This document shows, one piece after another, positions 17,780-26,435 of a stretch of DNA of 64,000 nt (position 1 is its first letter; every line of letters begins with the position of its first letter). The notes beneath the pieces are model-generated. The model had not been told where the DNA came from, made no database searches, and was given only the letters and a program-made list of their open reading frames with translations. The translations under genes were made by a program, and so were the position numbers. The DNA is taken from the NCBI GenBank assembly GCA_963675925.2, contig CAXXIB010000004.1:496001-560000 (forward strand), read 5' to 3'. This DNA comes from CAXXOK01 sp963675925 (GTDB lineage: Bacteria > Bacillota > Clostridia > Christensenellales > Aristaeellaceae).

Positions 17780-18874
17780 TTAGGTCTCCGGCAGCGCTTT
17801 GGTCTGGGGCAGGGTGACGGTAAACACATTGCAGCCATCCTGGTAGGAGGCAGCCACCGTTCCCTTGTGGAGCTGCACAATGCGCTGTACAATGGCCAGC
17901 CCCAGGCCCGTACCTTCGGTCGCATGGGAGGTATCCCCCTGATAGAATTTTTCAAAAATGCGCTTGCGCGTCTCCTGGTCTACCGGTTCGCCGGGGCTGA
18001 AAACCGACACGGACAGCGCATCCTGATGCTGTTCCATAGTCACCCGAATACAGCCACCCTCCTGTGTAAACTTGATGGCGTTATCCAGCAGGTTAATCCA
18101 TACCTGCTTGAGCATTTCCTCGTTGCCCAGGCAGTGGTACTCGTACTCGTCAAAGGCGATGTCCTGCTGTTTGCCTTCCCATTTCTTTTGCAGCAGCAAA
18201 ATACAGGTGCGTATCTGCTCGCTCAGGTTAAAGGAATGCACATCGGTGAGAATCGCCTGTTTCTCGATTTTGGCAAGGTTAAGCGCATTTTCGGACATAT
18301 CGGTCAGGCGGGTTGCCTCGCTGAGGATAATATCCAAATATTCCTCGCGCTTTTCGGGGGGTAAATCGGCGCGTTTCAGCAGTTTAGCAAACCCGAGTAT
18401 GGACACGATCGGCGTTTTGAACTCGTGGGAAAAGTTATTCACAAAATCGGCGCGCAGCATTTCGGTGCTTTCCAGCTCGGTCGCCATGGTGTTAAAGCTG
18501 TCGGCAATCCTAGCGCCGATAGAGGAATGATGATCGATCAGCCTGGTGCTATAGTCGCCCTGCGCCAAGCGGTTCATGCCATCCATCAAGCGCTGCAGCG
18601 GGCGCAGCGGCACATGGCTGACCAGCGCTGTGGTCACGACCCCAATCACCAAACAGGCGATAATCCAAACGAAGGTCGGTACGGCGAAGTTGGAATACTC
18701 CGGCAGCTGAATCACGTTAAGTGCACTGAGGACGAGCATCACCAGCATGACGATCAAAAATGTCAGTGCCAGAATGGCGGTTATGAACAATGTAAGCAGG
18801 CCCACCATTTTTGAAAATTTCGGCGGCTTACCGCGTTCCGCTTTTCGAGCCAAATGTCTGGCAAATTTCCTCAT
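17780..18874 (-). CDS. Sensor histidine kinase (HAMP-HisKA-HATPase_c)
   Basis: The kinase has 364 residues. Two hydrophobic helices (about 24-52 and 67-87) flank a very short external loop, so it probably senses within the membrane. A HAMP-like segment follows, then the H-box FVNNFSHEFKTPI with the phospho-accepting histidine, the N-box (WINLLDNAIKFT), and the G-boxes (KFYQGD, GTGLGLAIV). The gene overlaps the response regulator by 4 nt. The signal is unknown. The short-loop topology is shared by kinases that sense cell-envelope stress through a partner transporter, and an ABC exporter pair lies just downstream. Confidence 0.92.
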   Translation of the reverse strand: MRKFARHLARKAERGKPPKFSKMVGLLTLFITAILALTFLIVMLVMLVLSALNVIQLPEYSNFAVPTFVWIIACLVIGVVTTALVSHVPLRPLQRLMDGMNRLAQGDYSTRLIDHHSSIGARIADSFNTMATELESTEMLRADFVNNFSHEFKTPIVSILGFAKLLKRADLPPEKREEYLDIILSEATRLTDMSENALNLAKIEKQAILTDVHSFNLSEQIRTCILLLQKKWEGKQQDIAFDEYEYHCLGNEEMLKQVWINLLDNAIKFTQEGGCIRVTMEQHQDALSVSVFSPGEPVDQETRKRIFEKFYQGDTSHATEGTGLGLAIVQRIVQLHKGTVAASYQDGCNVFTVTLPQTKALPET

Positions 18875-19545
18875 ACGCGTTTCACCGCCTTATACCCCAG
18901 CCCGCGCACGGAGACGATTTCAAACTCCGGATAATCGGCAAAGCGCTTGCGTAAGCGGTTGATGTGTACGGTGATGGTCTCCCATCCCGTTTCGGACTGA
19001 ATACCCCAGATTTCGTCCATGATCTGAATGCGGGTAAACACCTTGCCCGGAAAAGAGAGAAGCTGGTACAGCAATAGAAATTCCTTGTGCGGCAGGGTGA
19101 TGCTCTGGCCGGCGCGGGTCACCGTGCGGGAATCGTAATCCAGGCGCACTTCCCCGATCTCGATACGGTGTTCGGAGGCGATGCGTGCACGGCGCAGCAG
19201 CGCCTTGATGCGCAGGAGCATTTCTTCTTCATCGACGGGCTTGGTCATATAATCGTCGATGCCTGCCACAAAGCCTTCCTTGCGGCTGGCCGGTGCCTGT
19301 TTGGCCGAGACCATCAAAATCGGCAGGGTATTACGCGTTCCCCGCAGCGCACGGGTGAAGGCCAGACCGTCCATTTTGGGCATCATCAAATCCAGCACCG
19401 CCAAATCTACGTGCTCTTCATCCATCACGCGCAGGGCATCTTCCCCGTTAGCGGCGGTGTATACGGAGTAGCCATCCGCCTGCAGCACTTCCTGCATCAA
19501 GCGGCGGGTGCTGCGGTCGTCATCAACGACTAAAATATGAAACAT
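18871..19545 (-). CDS. OmpR-family response regulator
   Basis: A regulator of 224 residues. The receiver domain starts MFHILVVDDDRSTRR, with the acceptor Asp in AVLDLMMPKMDG and Lys in MTKPVDEEE. A C-terminal winged helix follows (LLLYQLLSFPGKVFTRIQ; IMDEIWG). I chose ATG 19545 because it begins the receiver fold and has GAGGGA upstream; the open frame extends further but without a better start. It pairs with the kinase that follows. Confidence 0.93.
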   Translation of the reverse strand: MFHILVVDDDRSTRRLMQEVLQADGYSVYTAANGEDALRVMDEEHVDLAVLDLMMPKMDGLAFTRALRGTRNTLPILMVSAKQAPASRKEGFVAGIDDYMTKPVDEEEMLLRIKALLRRARIASEHRIEIGEVRLDYDSRTVTRAGQSITLPHKEFLLLYQLLSFPGKVFTRIQIMDEIWGIQSETGWETITVHINRLRKRFADYPEFEIVSVRGLGYKAVKRV

Positions 19546-19599
19546 CGTATCCCTCAAAATATGAATCGTTGAGTGTACAGATAGTATCTTTGCATGCTT

Positions 19600-19628
19600 A
19601 TCATAAACGAAAAAACGCCCTCGCGCAA
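19600..19628 (-). promoter_or_regulatory. Probable promoter of the two-component operon
   Basis: On the minus strand, TTGCGC (19623-19628), 17 nt, then TATGAT (19600-19605), about 55 bp before the response regulator start. Confidence 0.55.
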
Positions 19629-19714
19629 TCACAGCACTGCAATGAAACCGCTTTTATAACAAACGGTGCGATCATCGCTACACTGCAAGGCGCGCAGGGC
19701 GTATAGGCTATCGC

Positions 19715-20044
19715 TTAGTATTCCTTGATCTTGCCCATTTCGTGCTGCATCACTTGTTTTACTTTGGGGTCCTGTTCCTTTTGCAGCTGCGCAGACAGGA
19801 AGGCCTTTGTGTGCTTGTTGGCGATTTGGCCCAGCGCCTGTGCAACAGCAATGCGCATATTGGGGTCCGGATCCTGCAGACGCCGAATCAAATAATGCGA
19901 CGCATCATCCCCGCCCAGCTGTGCCAGACCGACGATTGCCGCCAAGCTGATTTCCTGGTCTTTGTTGTCGGACAGATCAATCAACGCGCCGACATTCCCC
20001 TTTTTCAGTGCTTTTTCGACAGCGTTCTTTTTATTACCAAACAT
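19715..20044 (-). CDS. Small HEAT-repeat protein
   Basis: The product has 109 residues and no signal peptide. After MFGNKKNAVEKALKKG come tandem helical pairs: ISLAAIVGLAQLGGDDASHYLIRRL and MRIAVAQALGQIANKHTKAFL. These fit the PBS-lyase/HEAT repeat pattern and suggest a protein-protein binding scaffold. The start is preceded by GGGGAG. It stands alone between an 80-bp gap and a 380-bp upstream region that contains an 18-bp palindrome. Partner not identifiable. Confidence 0.82.
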   Translation of the reverse strand: MFGNKKNAVEKALKKGNVGALIDLSDNKDQEISLAAIVGLAQLGGDDASHYLIRRLQDPDPNMRIAVAQALGQIANKHTKAFLSAQLQKEQDPKVKQVMQHEMGKIKEY

Positions 20045-20108
20045 GCTTCTACTCCCCTATTTCTTCATTTTGACTCCGGTTTCGATAAAAGTAAACGAAA
20101 ACCACACT

Positions 20109-20126
20109 GCATATACGCGTATATGC
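20109..20126. promoter_or_regulatory. Perfect 18-bp palindrome upstream of the HEAT-repeat gene
   Basis: GCATATACGCGTATATGC is a perfect palindrome 65 bp upstream of the minus-strand gene start. It resembles a dimeric regulator site; no regulator is assigned. The rest of the 20045-20427 gap shows no gene that I trust. Confidence 0.45.
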
Positions 20127-20373
20127 TTGAAAACGGTGTCCGCTTCTTGTTTTTTATCATCTCCTGTATCCATTGTACCACACCCATCATACTGTTTGAT
20201 GACCTTTCTGTTAACAATTCCACCCATCTGACCATCAAAGCACATCCCCCGCCGCGTTTTTTTGCACCCTTGGGTAGGGTGATATCGCCGCATGCACTGC
20301 ATCAACCCAACTTGCAGGCGCAGCGTATCGGTATAGATGCAATATTCCGTTTCAATCCGCTCACGAAATAATA

Positions 20374-20382
20374 TGATATAAT
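20374..20382 (+). promoter_or_regulatory. Extended -10 promoter of the SnoaL-like/SDR pair
   Basis: TGATATAAT is an extended -10 element with a perfect TATAAT (20377-20382), 45 bp before the SnoaL-like gene. No good -35 box is visible, as expected for extended -10 promoters. Confidence 0.65.
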
Positions 20383-20427
20383 CAGGGCAAGCAAACCACA
20401 TACGCTTCGCAATTTACGGAGGGCGAC

Positions 20428-20889
20428 ATGCAAAACAATCATGCACAGGCAGAGCGGCTGCCTATGAACGAAGAAACCGTGCGGCTGCTATGGCAGAAAA
20501 CCTATAACACACAGGGCAAACCGGACTGGTCGCACCTGTTCCCCTACTATCACGATGATATCGTGTTTCAGGACAGCATTCAGCGTATAGAAGGCAAGGA
20601 TGCGTTCATCGCCCTGTGCAACCGCCTGACCGAGCGCTGCAAGGAGTTGCACATGGAACTGGGCACGCTGGCGATTACAGGCAACGAAATACTGTTTGAC
20701 TGGACAATGACCATGATGTTCAAGCGTTTCCCCTCCACGCCCGTGTACGGCTGTACCAAGCTGAGCTTGCATGAGGACGGCCGCATTATAGCCCAGCGGG
20801 ATTATTACGATTTATGGGGCGATATTTTTAACGGAATTCCCTGGTTTAAAAGACCCTATCGGCGCTTTATGCACAAGAAATTTGGGTGA
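20428..20889 (+). CDS. SnoaL-like/NTF2-fold protein
   Basis: A 153-residue protein with the cone-shaped NTF2 pattern: an N-terminal helix (VRLLWQKTYNTQGKPDWSHLFPYYHDDIVFQDS), a GKDAFIALCNRL helix, then beta strands ending DLWGDIFNGIPWFKR. Such folds bind hydrophobic ligands and are often isomerases, cyclases or binding proteins. Start ATG with GGAGGG upstream. The next gene, an SDR, begins 8 nt after its stop, so the two are probably co-transcribed and may act on one substrate. Confidence 0.82.
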   Translation: MQNNHAQAERLPMNEETVRLLWQKTYNTQGKPDWSHLFPYYHDDIVFQDSIQRIEGKDAFIALCNRLTERCKELHMELGTLAITGNEILFDWTMTMMFKRFPSTPVYGCTKLSLHEDGRIIAQRDYYDLWGDIFNGIPWFKRPYRRFMHKKFG

Positions 20890-20897
20890 GGTGCGTT

Positions 20898-21821
20898 ATG
20901 AAATATACGAAAAATGATTTAGCCTTCATGCAGCAGCGCGGCGTAAAGCAACATACCACCGATGCGCGGTTGGACGGCAAACTCTGCGTAATTACCGGGG
21001 CGACATCCGGCGTAGGCCTGGCCGCCGCGCGCAGGCTGGCACAGGGCGGCGCAAAGCTGGTGCTGGTCGCCCGCAGCCAAAGCAAGGCTGATGCCGTAAA
21101 AAAAGAGCTGTCGGATGCGTACAACACCGCGACCGATATCGTAATCGCCGACTTTATGCACCTGGACGAGGTACGCAAAGCCGGTGAAACCATCCGTGAT
21201 ACCTACCCAGTGATCGATGTGCTGATTAACTCCGCCGGGCTGTACTCCATGCGTAAAAAGATAACCACGGACGGCAATGAAATGACCTTTCAGGTCAACC
21301 ATCTGGCAAGCTTTCTGCTAACCATGCTGCTGCTGAACAACCTATCTAAAAGTGAGCAGGGGCGCATTATCCAGGTGAACTCGGAAGGGCACCGTTTCGG
21401 CGGCTTGGAATTGGATGACCTGGACTGGAGTATACGCTTGTATATGGGTCTACGCGCTTATGGAGCATCCAAAATGGCGCAAATTCTGACCGTGCGCACC
21501 CTGGCCGAACTGCTGGACGGTACCGCTGTGACTGTCAACGCCATGCATCCGGGCACAGTCGGGACCCAGATCGGCAGTAATAACGGCCTGCTCTACCGGG
21601 GCATGATGGCTATCGCCCGCCGGTTTTTTATGAAATCTCCGACCATCTCAGGCGACGCGCTGTATTACCTGGCCGCCGCGCCGGAACTCAGCAAAACGAC
21701 CGGCAGGTATTTCTTCCTGACGGTCGATTCGGCTCCTATGGCTACTGCGCTGGACGATACTTTACGCCAGGCTGTATGGCAAAAAAGCTTGGATATGACG
21801 GATTTAACGCAGGCGCTTTAA
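20898..21821 (+). CDS. Short-chain dehydrogenase/reductase (retinol-dehydrogenase-like)
   Basis: The enzyme has 307 residues, with the cofactor motif TGATSGVG (TGxxxGxG), NSAG, the catalytic Ser in QVNSEGH and the YGASK active site (YxxxK). Length and layout match the longer SDRs acting on hydrophobic alcohols or ketones. I chose ATG 20898, with GAGGTG upstream; an in-frame GTG at 20886 overlaps the previous stop. Its last 18 bp overlap the 3' end of the convergent FAD oxidoreductase gene. Confidence 0.9.
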   Translation: MKYTKNDLAFMQQRGVKQHTTDARLDGKLCVITGATSGVGLAAARRLAQGGAKLVLVARSQSKADAVKKELSDAYNTATDIVIADFMHLDEVRKAGETIRDTYPVIDVLINSAGLYSMRKKITTDGNEMTFQVNHLASFLLTMLLLNNLSKSEQGRIIQVNSEGHRFGGLELDDLDWSIRLYMGLRAYGASKMAQILTVRTLAELLDGTAVTVNAMHPGTVGTQIGSNNGLLYRGMMAIARRFFMKSPTISGDALYYLAAAPELSKTTGRYFFLTVDSAPMATALDDTLRQAVWQKSLDMTDLTQAL

Positions 21822-23396
21822 CACCGCGTCCGCAGCCATCTTCCCGGTGAGGATGGAGATCGGAAACCCGGAGGGGCTGTACGTCCACTGGCCCGCCTGC
21901 CATACATCAGGCAAGGGCGTGACGACGGACTTGGCAATCTGGGTCATTTTACTGACGGACGGCATATACGGATTTTCAAACGACCAGCCGGTAATTGCGC
22001 CCTCTGTGTTACCGGTGCGCCGCTGCAAGGTGAGCGGGGTGGATACGGAGCTTTCCGCAATCTTGCCCGCCAGCGCGGGGTATACCGTATCGGTCAGGGT
22101 CTTTGTCATCGCCTGCTCACACACGATTTTAAATTCGCTGTACCAGCCCATATCCTCGATATGCTTCCATACGGCATAGTCCATCAGGGTGCTGATGATC
22201 AGGCCTGTTTTTCCCTGCGGAGCCAAAGCCGGGTCACGCAGCGCAGGGATGGATATTTCATAGGTGGTCAGACGCAGAAAAGACCGCACCCAGCTTTTCA
22301 GCGCGTCGCGATCATCCGTCAGCGCGCCGCTCGGCAGGCGAATCTGGGCATCGCTCTGGGAGCTTAGCCCGTCGCTGGAGGGCGTGTAAAAAAAGTGCGG
22401 ACTGTGGATGCTGCCAAACACTTCCGGCGGCACATCCGCCTGGATATACAAGCTTAGTACCGAGTCGCCGCCACGCAGGCCAGCGATGCTTTTTTTATGT
22501 TCCATGGCCGCCGTGCGACCCGGTTCTTCCAGCTCATCAGGCTTGGGCAAAGCAGCATACAGCGCTTTCATATCCGCCGCCCAAATCAGGGTTTCGTATG
22601 GGTATTTCGCGCCACCGGCATCGGTTATGGTTTGCACGGTCGGGTTGACCGATACGATTTTCGTATCCGTTGCAATCTCGCCGCCATGGTCACGGATATA
22701 CTGTGCAAGCGTTTCCGCCAGTACACCTGTGCCGCCTTTGGGATAGCGGTAATCCAAATACAAACTCAGATACGACAATGCGAAAAACGCCGGTGTTTCC
22801 TTGAAAAAATGCTGGGCGATGCAGTCGATCAGCGCCTGGTTTTTAAATATTCCCTGCAAAAAGCTTTCTACGGGCATGGATAGCTTTTTAATTTTTCCCA
22901 TTGCCATCACATAGCGCGCCGCCCACGGCAGCAGGGTTTGGGCGAGGTATTTATAGTCTTTCAGGTTCATGAACACGGGATTGTCTATGCCGTAAAGCAC
23001 ATCCATAGCCTCCATGGTCTGGCCAATCACGCCCATGAGCGTATCAATGTCCTCGGCATCCTGCGGGAAGCTGCGCTTTAGCATATCGCTGTAGGTTTTC
23101 AGGCTGTCTTCCCCGGTCAGGCGCACAATGTGGTCTTGAATGCCGATGGAAACCTCATTGGGTAACAGCTCCAGTTCAATGCCCAGGCTTGTAAGCATTG
23201 GCAGCAGCACGCCGGAGTTTTCCATGGCGCGCAGACCGGAATCAAACGTGAAGCCATTCAACGTAAACGAGCCGACCAGCCCGCCGGTTACAGCTTCCTT
23301 TTCGCATAACAGAACACTGCGCCCCTGCTTGCATAAAAAAGCAGCAGCCGTCAGCCCGGCGATTCCTCCACCGACGATGATTGCATCCTGTTTCAT
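21804..23396 (-). CDS. FAD-dependent phytoene-desaturase-like oxidoreductase
   Basis: A 530-residue flavoprotein. The N-terminal dinucleotide-binding motif DAIIVGGGIAGLTAAAFLCKQG is followed by CEKEAVTGGLVGSF, typical of carotenoid/retinoid desaturase-isomerase proteins, and the C-terminal FAD motif ends in VWQAGQWTYSPSGFPISILTGKMAAD. I chose the second ATG (23396) because AGGGG lies at proper distance. No other carotenoid genes are present, so it may act on another lipid or isoprenoid. It is divergent from the GH31 gene and has its own strong promoter. Confidence 0.88.
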   Translation of the reverse strand: MKQDAIIVGGGIAGLTAAAFLCKQGRSVLLCEKEAVTGGLVGSFTLNGFTFDSGLRAMENSGVLLPMLTSLGIELELLPNEVSIGIQDHIVRLTGEDSLKTYSDMLKRSFPQDAEDIDTLMGVIGQTMEAMDVLYGIDNPVFMNLKDYKYLAQTLLPWAARYVMAMGKIKKLSMPVESFLQGIFKNQALIDCIAQHFFKETPAFFALSYLSLYLDYRYPKGGTGVLAETLAQYIRDHGGEIATDTKIVSVNPTVQTITDAGGAKYPYETLIWAADMKALYAALPKPDELEEPGRTAAMEHKKSIAGLRGGDSVLSLYIQADVPPEVFGSIHSPHFFYTPSSDGLSSQSDAQIRLPSGALTDDRDALKSWVRSFLRLTTYEISIPALRDPALAPQGKTGLIISTLMDYAVWKHIEDMGWYSEFKIVCEQAMTKTLTDTVYPALAGKIAESSVSTPLTLQRRTGNTEGAITGWSFENPYMPSVSKMTQIAKSVVTPLPDVWQAGQWTYSPSGFPISILTGKMAADAVLKRLR

Positions 23397-23438
23397 TGGC
23401 ATCCCCTATTCTGCGCAAGCACTTGCGTTCCTGTAAGC

Positions 23439-23468
23439 ATTATACCTTGCGAAGAAAAACGTTGTCAA
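23439..23468 (-). promoter_or_regulatory. Promoter of the FAD oxidoreductase gene
   Basis: On the minus strand, consensus TTGACA (23463-23468) and TATAAT (23439-23444) with an 18-nt spacer. Confidence 0.82.
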
Positions 23469-23494
23469 TGCAGCGAAATTCGCCGCTTAATAAA

Positions 23495-23523
23495 TTGACA
23501 AGCGCTGTTTTGCAGGGTACAGT
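23495..23523 (+). promoter_or_regulatory. Promoter of the GH31 gene
   Basis: TTGACA (23495-23500), 17 nt, TACAGT (23518-23523), 25 bp before the gene; back-to-back with the divergent promoter at 23439-23468. Confidence 0.72.
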
Positions 23524-23548
23524 GGAACCCATACAGGGAGGGTTGTTC

Positions 23549-25522
23549 ATGCAATATTTCACATCGGATTCTACCTCACTGATTGTACGCAACCTCGGCG
23601 AAACATTGCAGCTGAGCGCTTGGGGCGAAAACAGCCTGCGCGTACGTGCGGTGATGATGGGAGTCATTACAGACGACCGCTGGGCGCTGCTGGATCCGCT
23701 TGCCACAGCGCCGGATATACACATCGGCGAAACTACGGCCAGCATAACCAACGGGAAGCTGACCGCCACGGTATCCGTAGAGGGCTGGCGCGGGTTTCCC
23801 TCCATCTGCTTTACAGACAGCAATGGCACCGTATTGCTTGAGGAAAGTGCGGAAAATGGCGCGCTGGCAATTCGCTCGCGTGCATTTGAACCGCTGGCTG
23901 GCGGCGACCACAGCCTGACCGTGCGCTTTCAAGGTATGGAAAACGAACGGCTCTACGGCATGGGGCAGTACCAGCAGGAAACACTGGACCAAAAACACTG
24001 CGTGCTGGAGCTTGCACACCGCAATTCCCAGGCAAGCGTGCCGTTTGTCATGAGCAGCCGGGGATACGGCTTTTTATGGCACAATCCCGCTGTGGGCGAG
24101 GTAGCCTTCGGCAAAAACCACACCGTATGGAAAGCCCGTGCTACGCGCCAGATGGATTACTGGATTACTGCGGGCGATACCCCGGCCGATATCAGCCTTG
24201 CCTATGCCAAAGCGACCGGCTTTGCCCCTGTGATGCCCGAATACGGTCTGGGTTTTTGGCAGTGCAGACTGCGCTACTGGAACCAGGAACAGCTTTTAGC
24301 CGTCGCACGCGAGCATAAACGCCGCGGGCTGCCGATGGATGTCATCGTCTGCGATTTCTTTCACTGGCCCAAGATGGGCGATTTTCGCTTTGATACGGAG
24401 TTTTTCCCTGATGCCAAAGCCATGGCCGAGGAACTGGCCTCGCTGGGTATCAAGCTGATGGTATCGGTCTGGCCGCAGGTATCGCTGGAGAGTGAAAACT
24501 ATCAGGAGATGCGCCAGCAAGGGCTGTTGGTGCACGCCGAGCAGGGCGAGCAGATTGGCATGCGCTTTGGCGGCGACAGCATGTTTTACGATGCCACCAA
24601 CCCCCGCGCCCGCGCCTATGTGTGGGACAAGTGCAAGAAAAACTATTACGATCAAGGCGTGCGCCTGTTCTGGCTGGATGAAGCCGAACCGGAATACGGA
24701 AGCTATGACTATGCAAACTTCCGCTACGTCTTAGGCAGCGCGCAGCGTGTGGGCAACGTGTACCCGCAGCTGTTTGCACGCAACTTTTACGAGGGGATGC
24801 AAAGCAGCGGTATGCAGCATCCCGTCAACCTGATCCGCTGCGCCTGGGCCGGCAGTCAGCGCTACGGCGCGCTTGTATGGAGCGGCGACATCCACTCCAA
24901 CTGGGAAACCTTCCGCCGTCAGCTCTGCGCGGGCCTTAGCATGGGCATTGCGGGCATCCCCTGGTGGACCACCGATATCGGCGGGTTCTTCGGCGGCGAT
25001 CCCAGCGACCCCGCGTTCAGAGAACTGTTTATCCGCTGGTTCCAGTGGGGTGCTTACTGCCCGGTGATGCGCCTGCACGGCGACCGTGAGCCACACCAAA
25101 CCCCCACGCGTGCAGACGGAACGGAGGTACTGTTCACCGGCGCAGACAACGAAATCTGGAGCTATGGCGAAGAGGCCTACCCCATTCTGGTTAAATACCT
25201 GCAGGTGCGCGAAACCATGCGCGATACCCTGCGCGATATCATGCAGGAAACCCATGAGACCGGCAAGCCTGTGATGCGCCCGATGTTTTATAACTACCCA
25301 GACGATGAAACCTGTGCCCTGCTCAAAGACCAGTATATGCTGGGAGACCGCTATGTGGTTGCGCCCGTGATGCAGCCAGGGCAGCGCGAACGCCGCGTAT
25401 ACCTGCCCCAGGGGCTGTGGAAAAATGTAGATACCGGACAAACACAACAAGGCGGCGCCTGGGTGCTTGCCCCTGCGCCGCTGGAGAGTATGCCGGTATT
25501 TGAAGCGATATCGTCTACTTAA
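23549..25522 (+). CDS. Glycoside hydrolase family 31 (alpha-glucosidase/alpha-xylosidase)
   Basis: A cytoplasmic enzyme of 657 residues with no signal peptide. The catalytic nucleophile region is FWLDEAEPEYG and the acid/base aspartate lies in WSGDIHSNW. The N-terminal beta-sandwich (to about 230) and GFWQCRLRYW at the barrel start are typical. It cleaves alpha-linked glucose or xylose from the non-reducing end of imported or internal oligosaccharides. Start ATG with CAGGGAGGG just before it. It overlaps the convergent methyltransferase gene by 8 bp. Choice between glucosidase and xylosidase is not possible by eye. Confidence 0.92.
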   Translation: MQYFTSDSTSLIVRNLGETLQLSAWGENSLRVRAVMMGVITDDRWALLDPLATAPDIHIGETTASITNGKLTATVSVEGWRGFPSICFTDSNGTVLLEESAENGALAIRSRAFEPLAGGDHSLTVRFQGMENERLYGMGQYQQETLDQKHCVLELAHRNSQASVPFVMSSRGYGFLWHNPAVGEVAFGKNHTVWKARATRQMDYWITAGDTPADISLAYAKATGFAPVMPEYGLGFWQCRLRYWNQEQLLAVAREHKRRGLPMDVIVCDFFHWPKMGDFRFDTEFFPDAKAMAEELASLGIKLMVSVWPQVSLESENYQEMRQQGLLVHAEQGEQIGMRFGGDSMFYDATNPRARAYVWDKCKKNYYDQGVRLFWLDEAEPEYGSYDYANFRYVLGSAQRVGNVYPQLFARNFYEGMQSSGMQHPVNLIRCAWAGSQRYGALVWSGDIHSNWETFRRQLCAGLSMGIAGIPWWTTDIGGFFGGDPSDPAFRELFIRWFQWGAYCPVMRLHGDREPHQTPTRADGTEVLFTGADNEIWSYGEEAYPILVKYLQVRETMRDTLRDIMQETHETGKPVMRPMFYNYPDDETCALLKDQYMLGDRYVVAPVMQPGQRERRVYLPQGLWKNVDTGQTQQGGAWVLAPAPLESMPVFEAISST

Positions 25523-26300
25523 CGGCTTTCAGCGTGAATGATAGCGGAAAGCCCAAGCCGTTGTAGGCATCGGCTATGCCCACATCTTGATCATATTCCT
25601 GCAGGCCTGCAATCTGCAATCCGGCTGTAACTGCCGCATTGATGATCGCCGCCATGGTGTGCGAATAGCTGGTAAAGGTATTGGAATTTTCATGATCAGC
25701 CATGTACCCGCCGGAGTCCTTTTCATACCATGGCTCACTGCGGAAATAGGAGTAAACCAGGCGGTGCAGGTCCGTTTCATCGTAGCTATCCTCGCCGGGG
25801 ATGGGAAGCATACCCAAAAATGGATGGTAATCATTAAGCAGCAGCACGCCACCGGGCTTCAGGCAGCGTGACACCACCTGAAACAGCGCCGTCAGGTCTT
25901 CAAACCAGGTGATTGCGCCAACGGTGAACAAAACCAGATCGAAGCGGCCGTTATAGCCAGGGTCGATGTCCAAAATATCGGTCGCTGTAAAGCTACAGGG
26001 CAATCCGGCCTGCTCAGCAATGCCCTGTGCAAAGGCCACCATGTTTTCCGCGATATCAAACCCGTATCCGGCTGCCGCGCCCAGCTGCATAGCCGACATC
26101 AACTCCCGGCCGTTGTTGCAGCAAAACTGGGCAATGGTCTTGCCCTGTAAATCCAGCATCTGCAATGCTTCTTTGAGCATAGGGTTCATATACGGCAAAT
26201 CGTCCGTGCGTAGGCGCGCCGGTAGATCATCGCACCAGCCTTCGTTGCGGTGTTCAAATGCTTCTTCCCAGGCTTTTTTGTTGTTTTGATGTTGATTCAT
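25515..26300 (-). CDS. SAM-dependent methyltransferase (class I)
   Basis: The product has 261 residues. The Rossmann motif I is modified to IAQFCCNNGRELMSAMQLGAAAGYGFDI. Motif II is FDLVLFTVGAI, followed by FQVVSRCLKPGGVLLLNDYHP. The double cysteine plus asparagine in motif I belongs to a subfamily seen in Firmicutes with no known substrate. I chose the ATG at 26300, preceded by AAAGGAG. It sits downstream of the CapD terminator in its own unit. Confidence 0.85.
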   Translation of the reverse strand: MNQHQNNKKAWEEAFEHRNEGWCDDLPARLRTDDLPYMNPMLKEALQMLDLQGKTIAQFCCNNGRELMSAMQLGAAAGYGFDIAENMVAFAQGIAEQAGLPCSFTATDILDIDPGYNGRFDLVLFTVGAITWFEDLTALFQVVSRCLKPGGVLLLNDYHPFLGMLPIPGEDSYDETDLHRLVYSYFRSEPWYEKDSGGYMADHENSNTFTSYSHTMAAIINAAVTAGLQIAGLQEYDQDVGIADAYNGLGFPLSFTLKAVK

Positions 26301-26391
26301 AGGGCTCCTTTCGCCGCCATGAAAGCGCGGCTTCCATACAGATGATATTGTAGCACAATAATCCTTTCTACGCCGCATTGCCGCGCAGACG

Positions 26392-26422
26392 AAAAACAGC
26401 CGCCCTTATGGCGGCTGTTTTC
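26392..26422 (-). terminator. Strong terminator after the dehydratase gene
   Basis: A 12-bp perfect stem (AAAACAGCCGCC, 26393-26404, with GGCGGCTGTTTT, 26410-26421), followed on the minus strand by TTTTTCG. Confidence 0.9.
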
Positions 26423-26435
26423 TATGTTGCCTTTG

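Noticed and set aside
20057..20401. A 114-codon minus-strand frame upstream of the HEAT-repeat gene
   Set aside because: No ribosome site and no family features; it contains the palindrome and likely promoter sequence instead.
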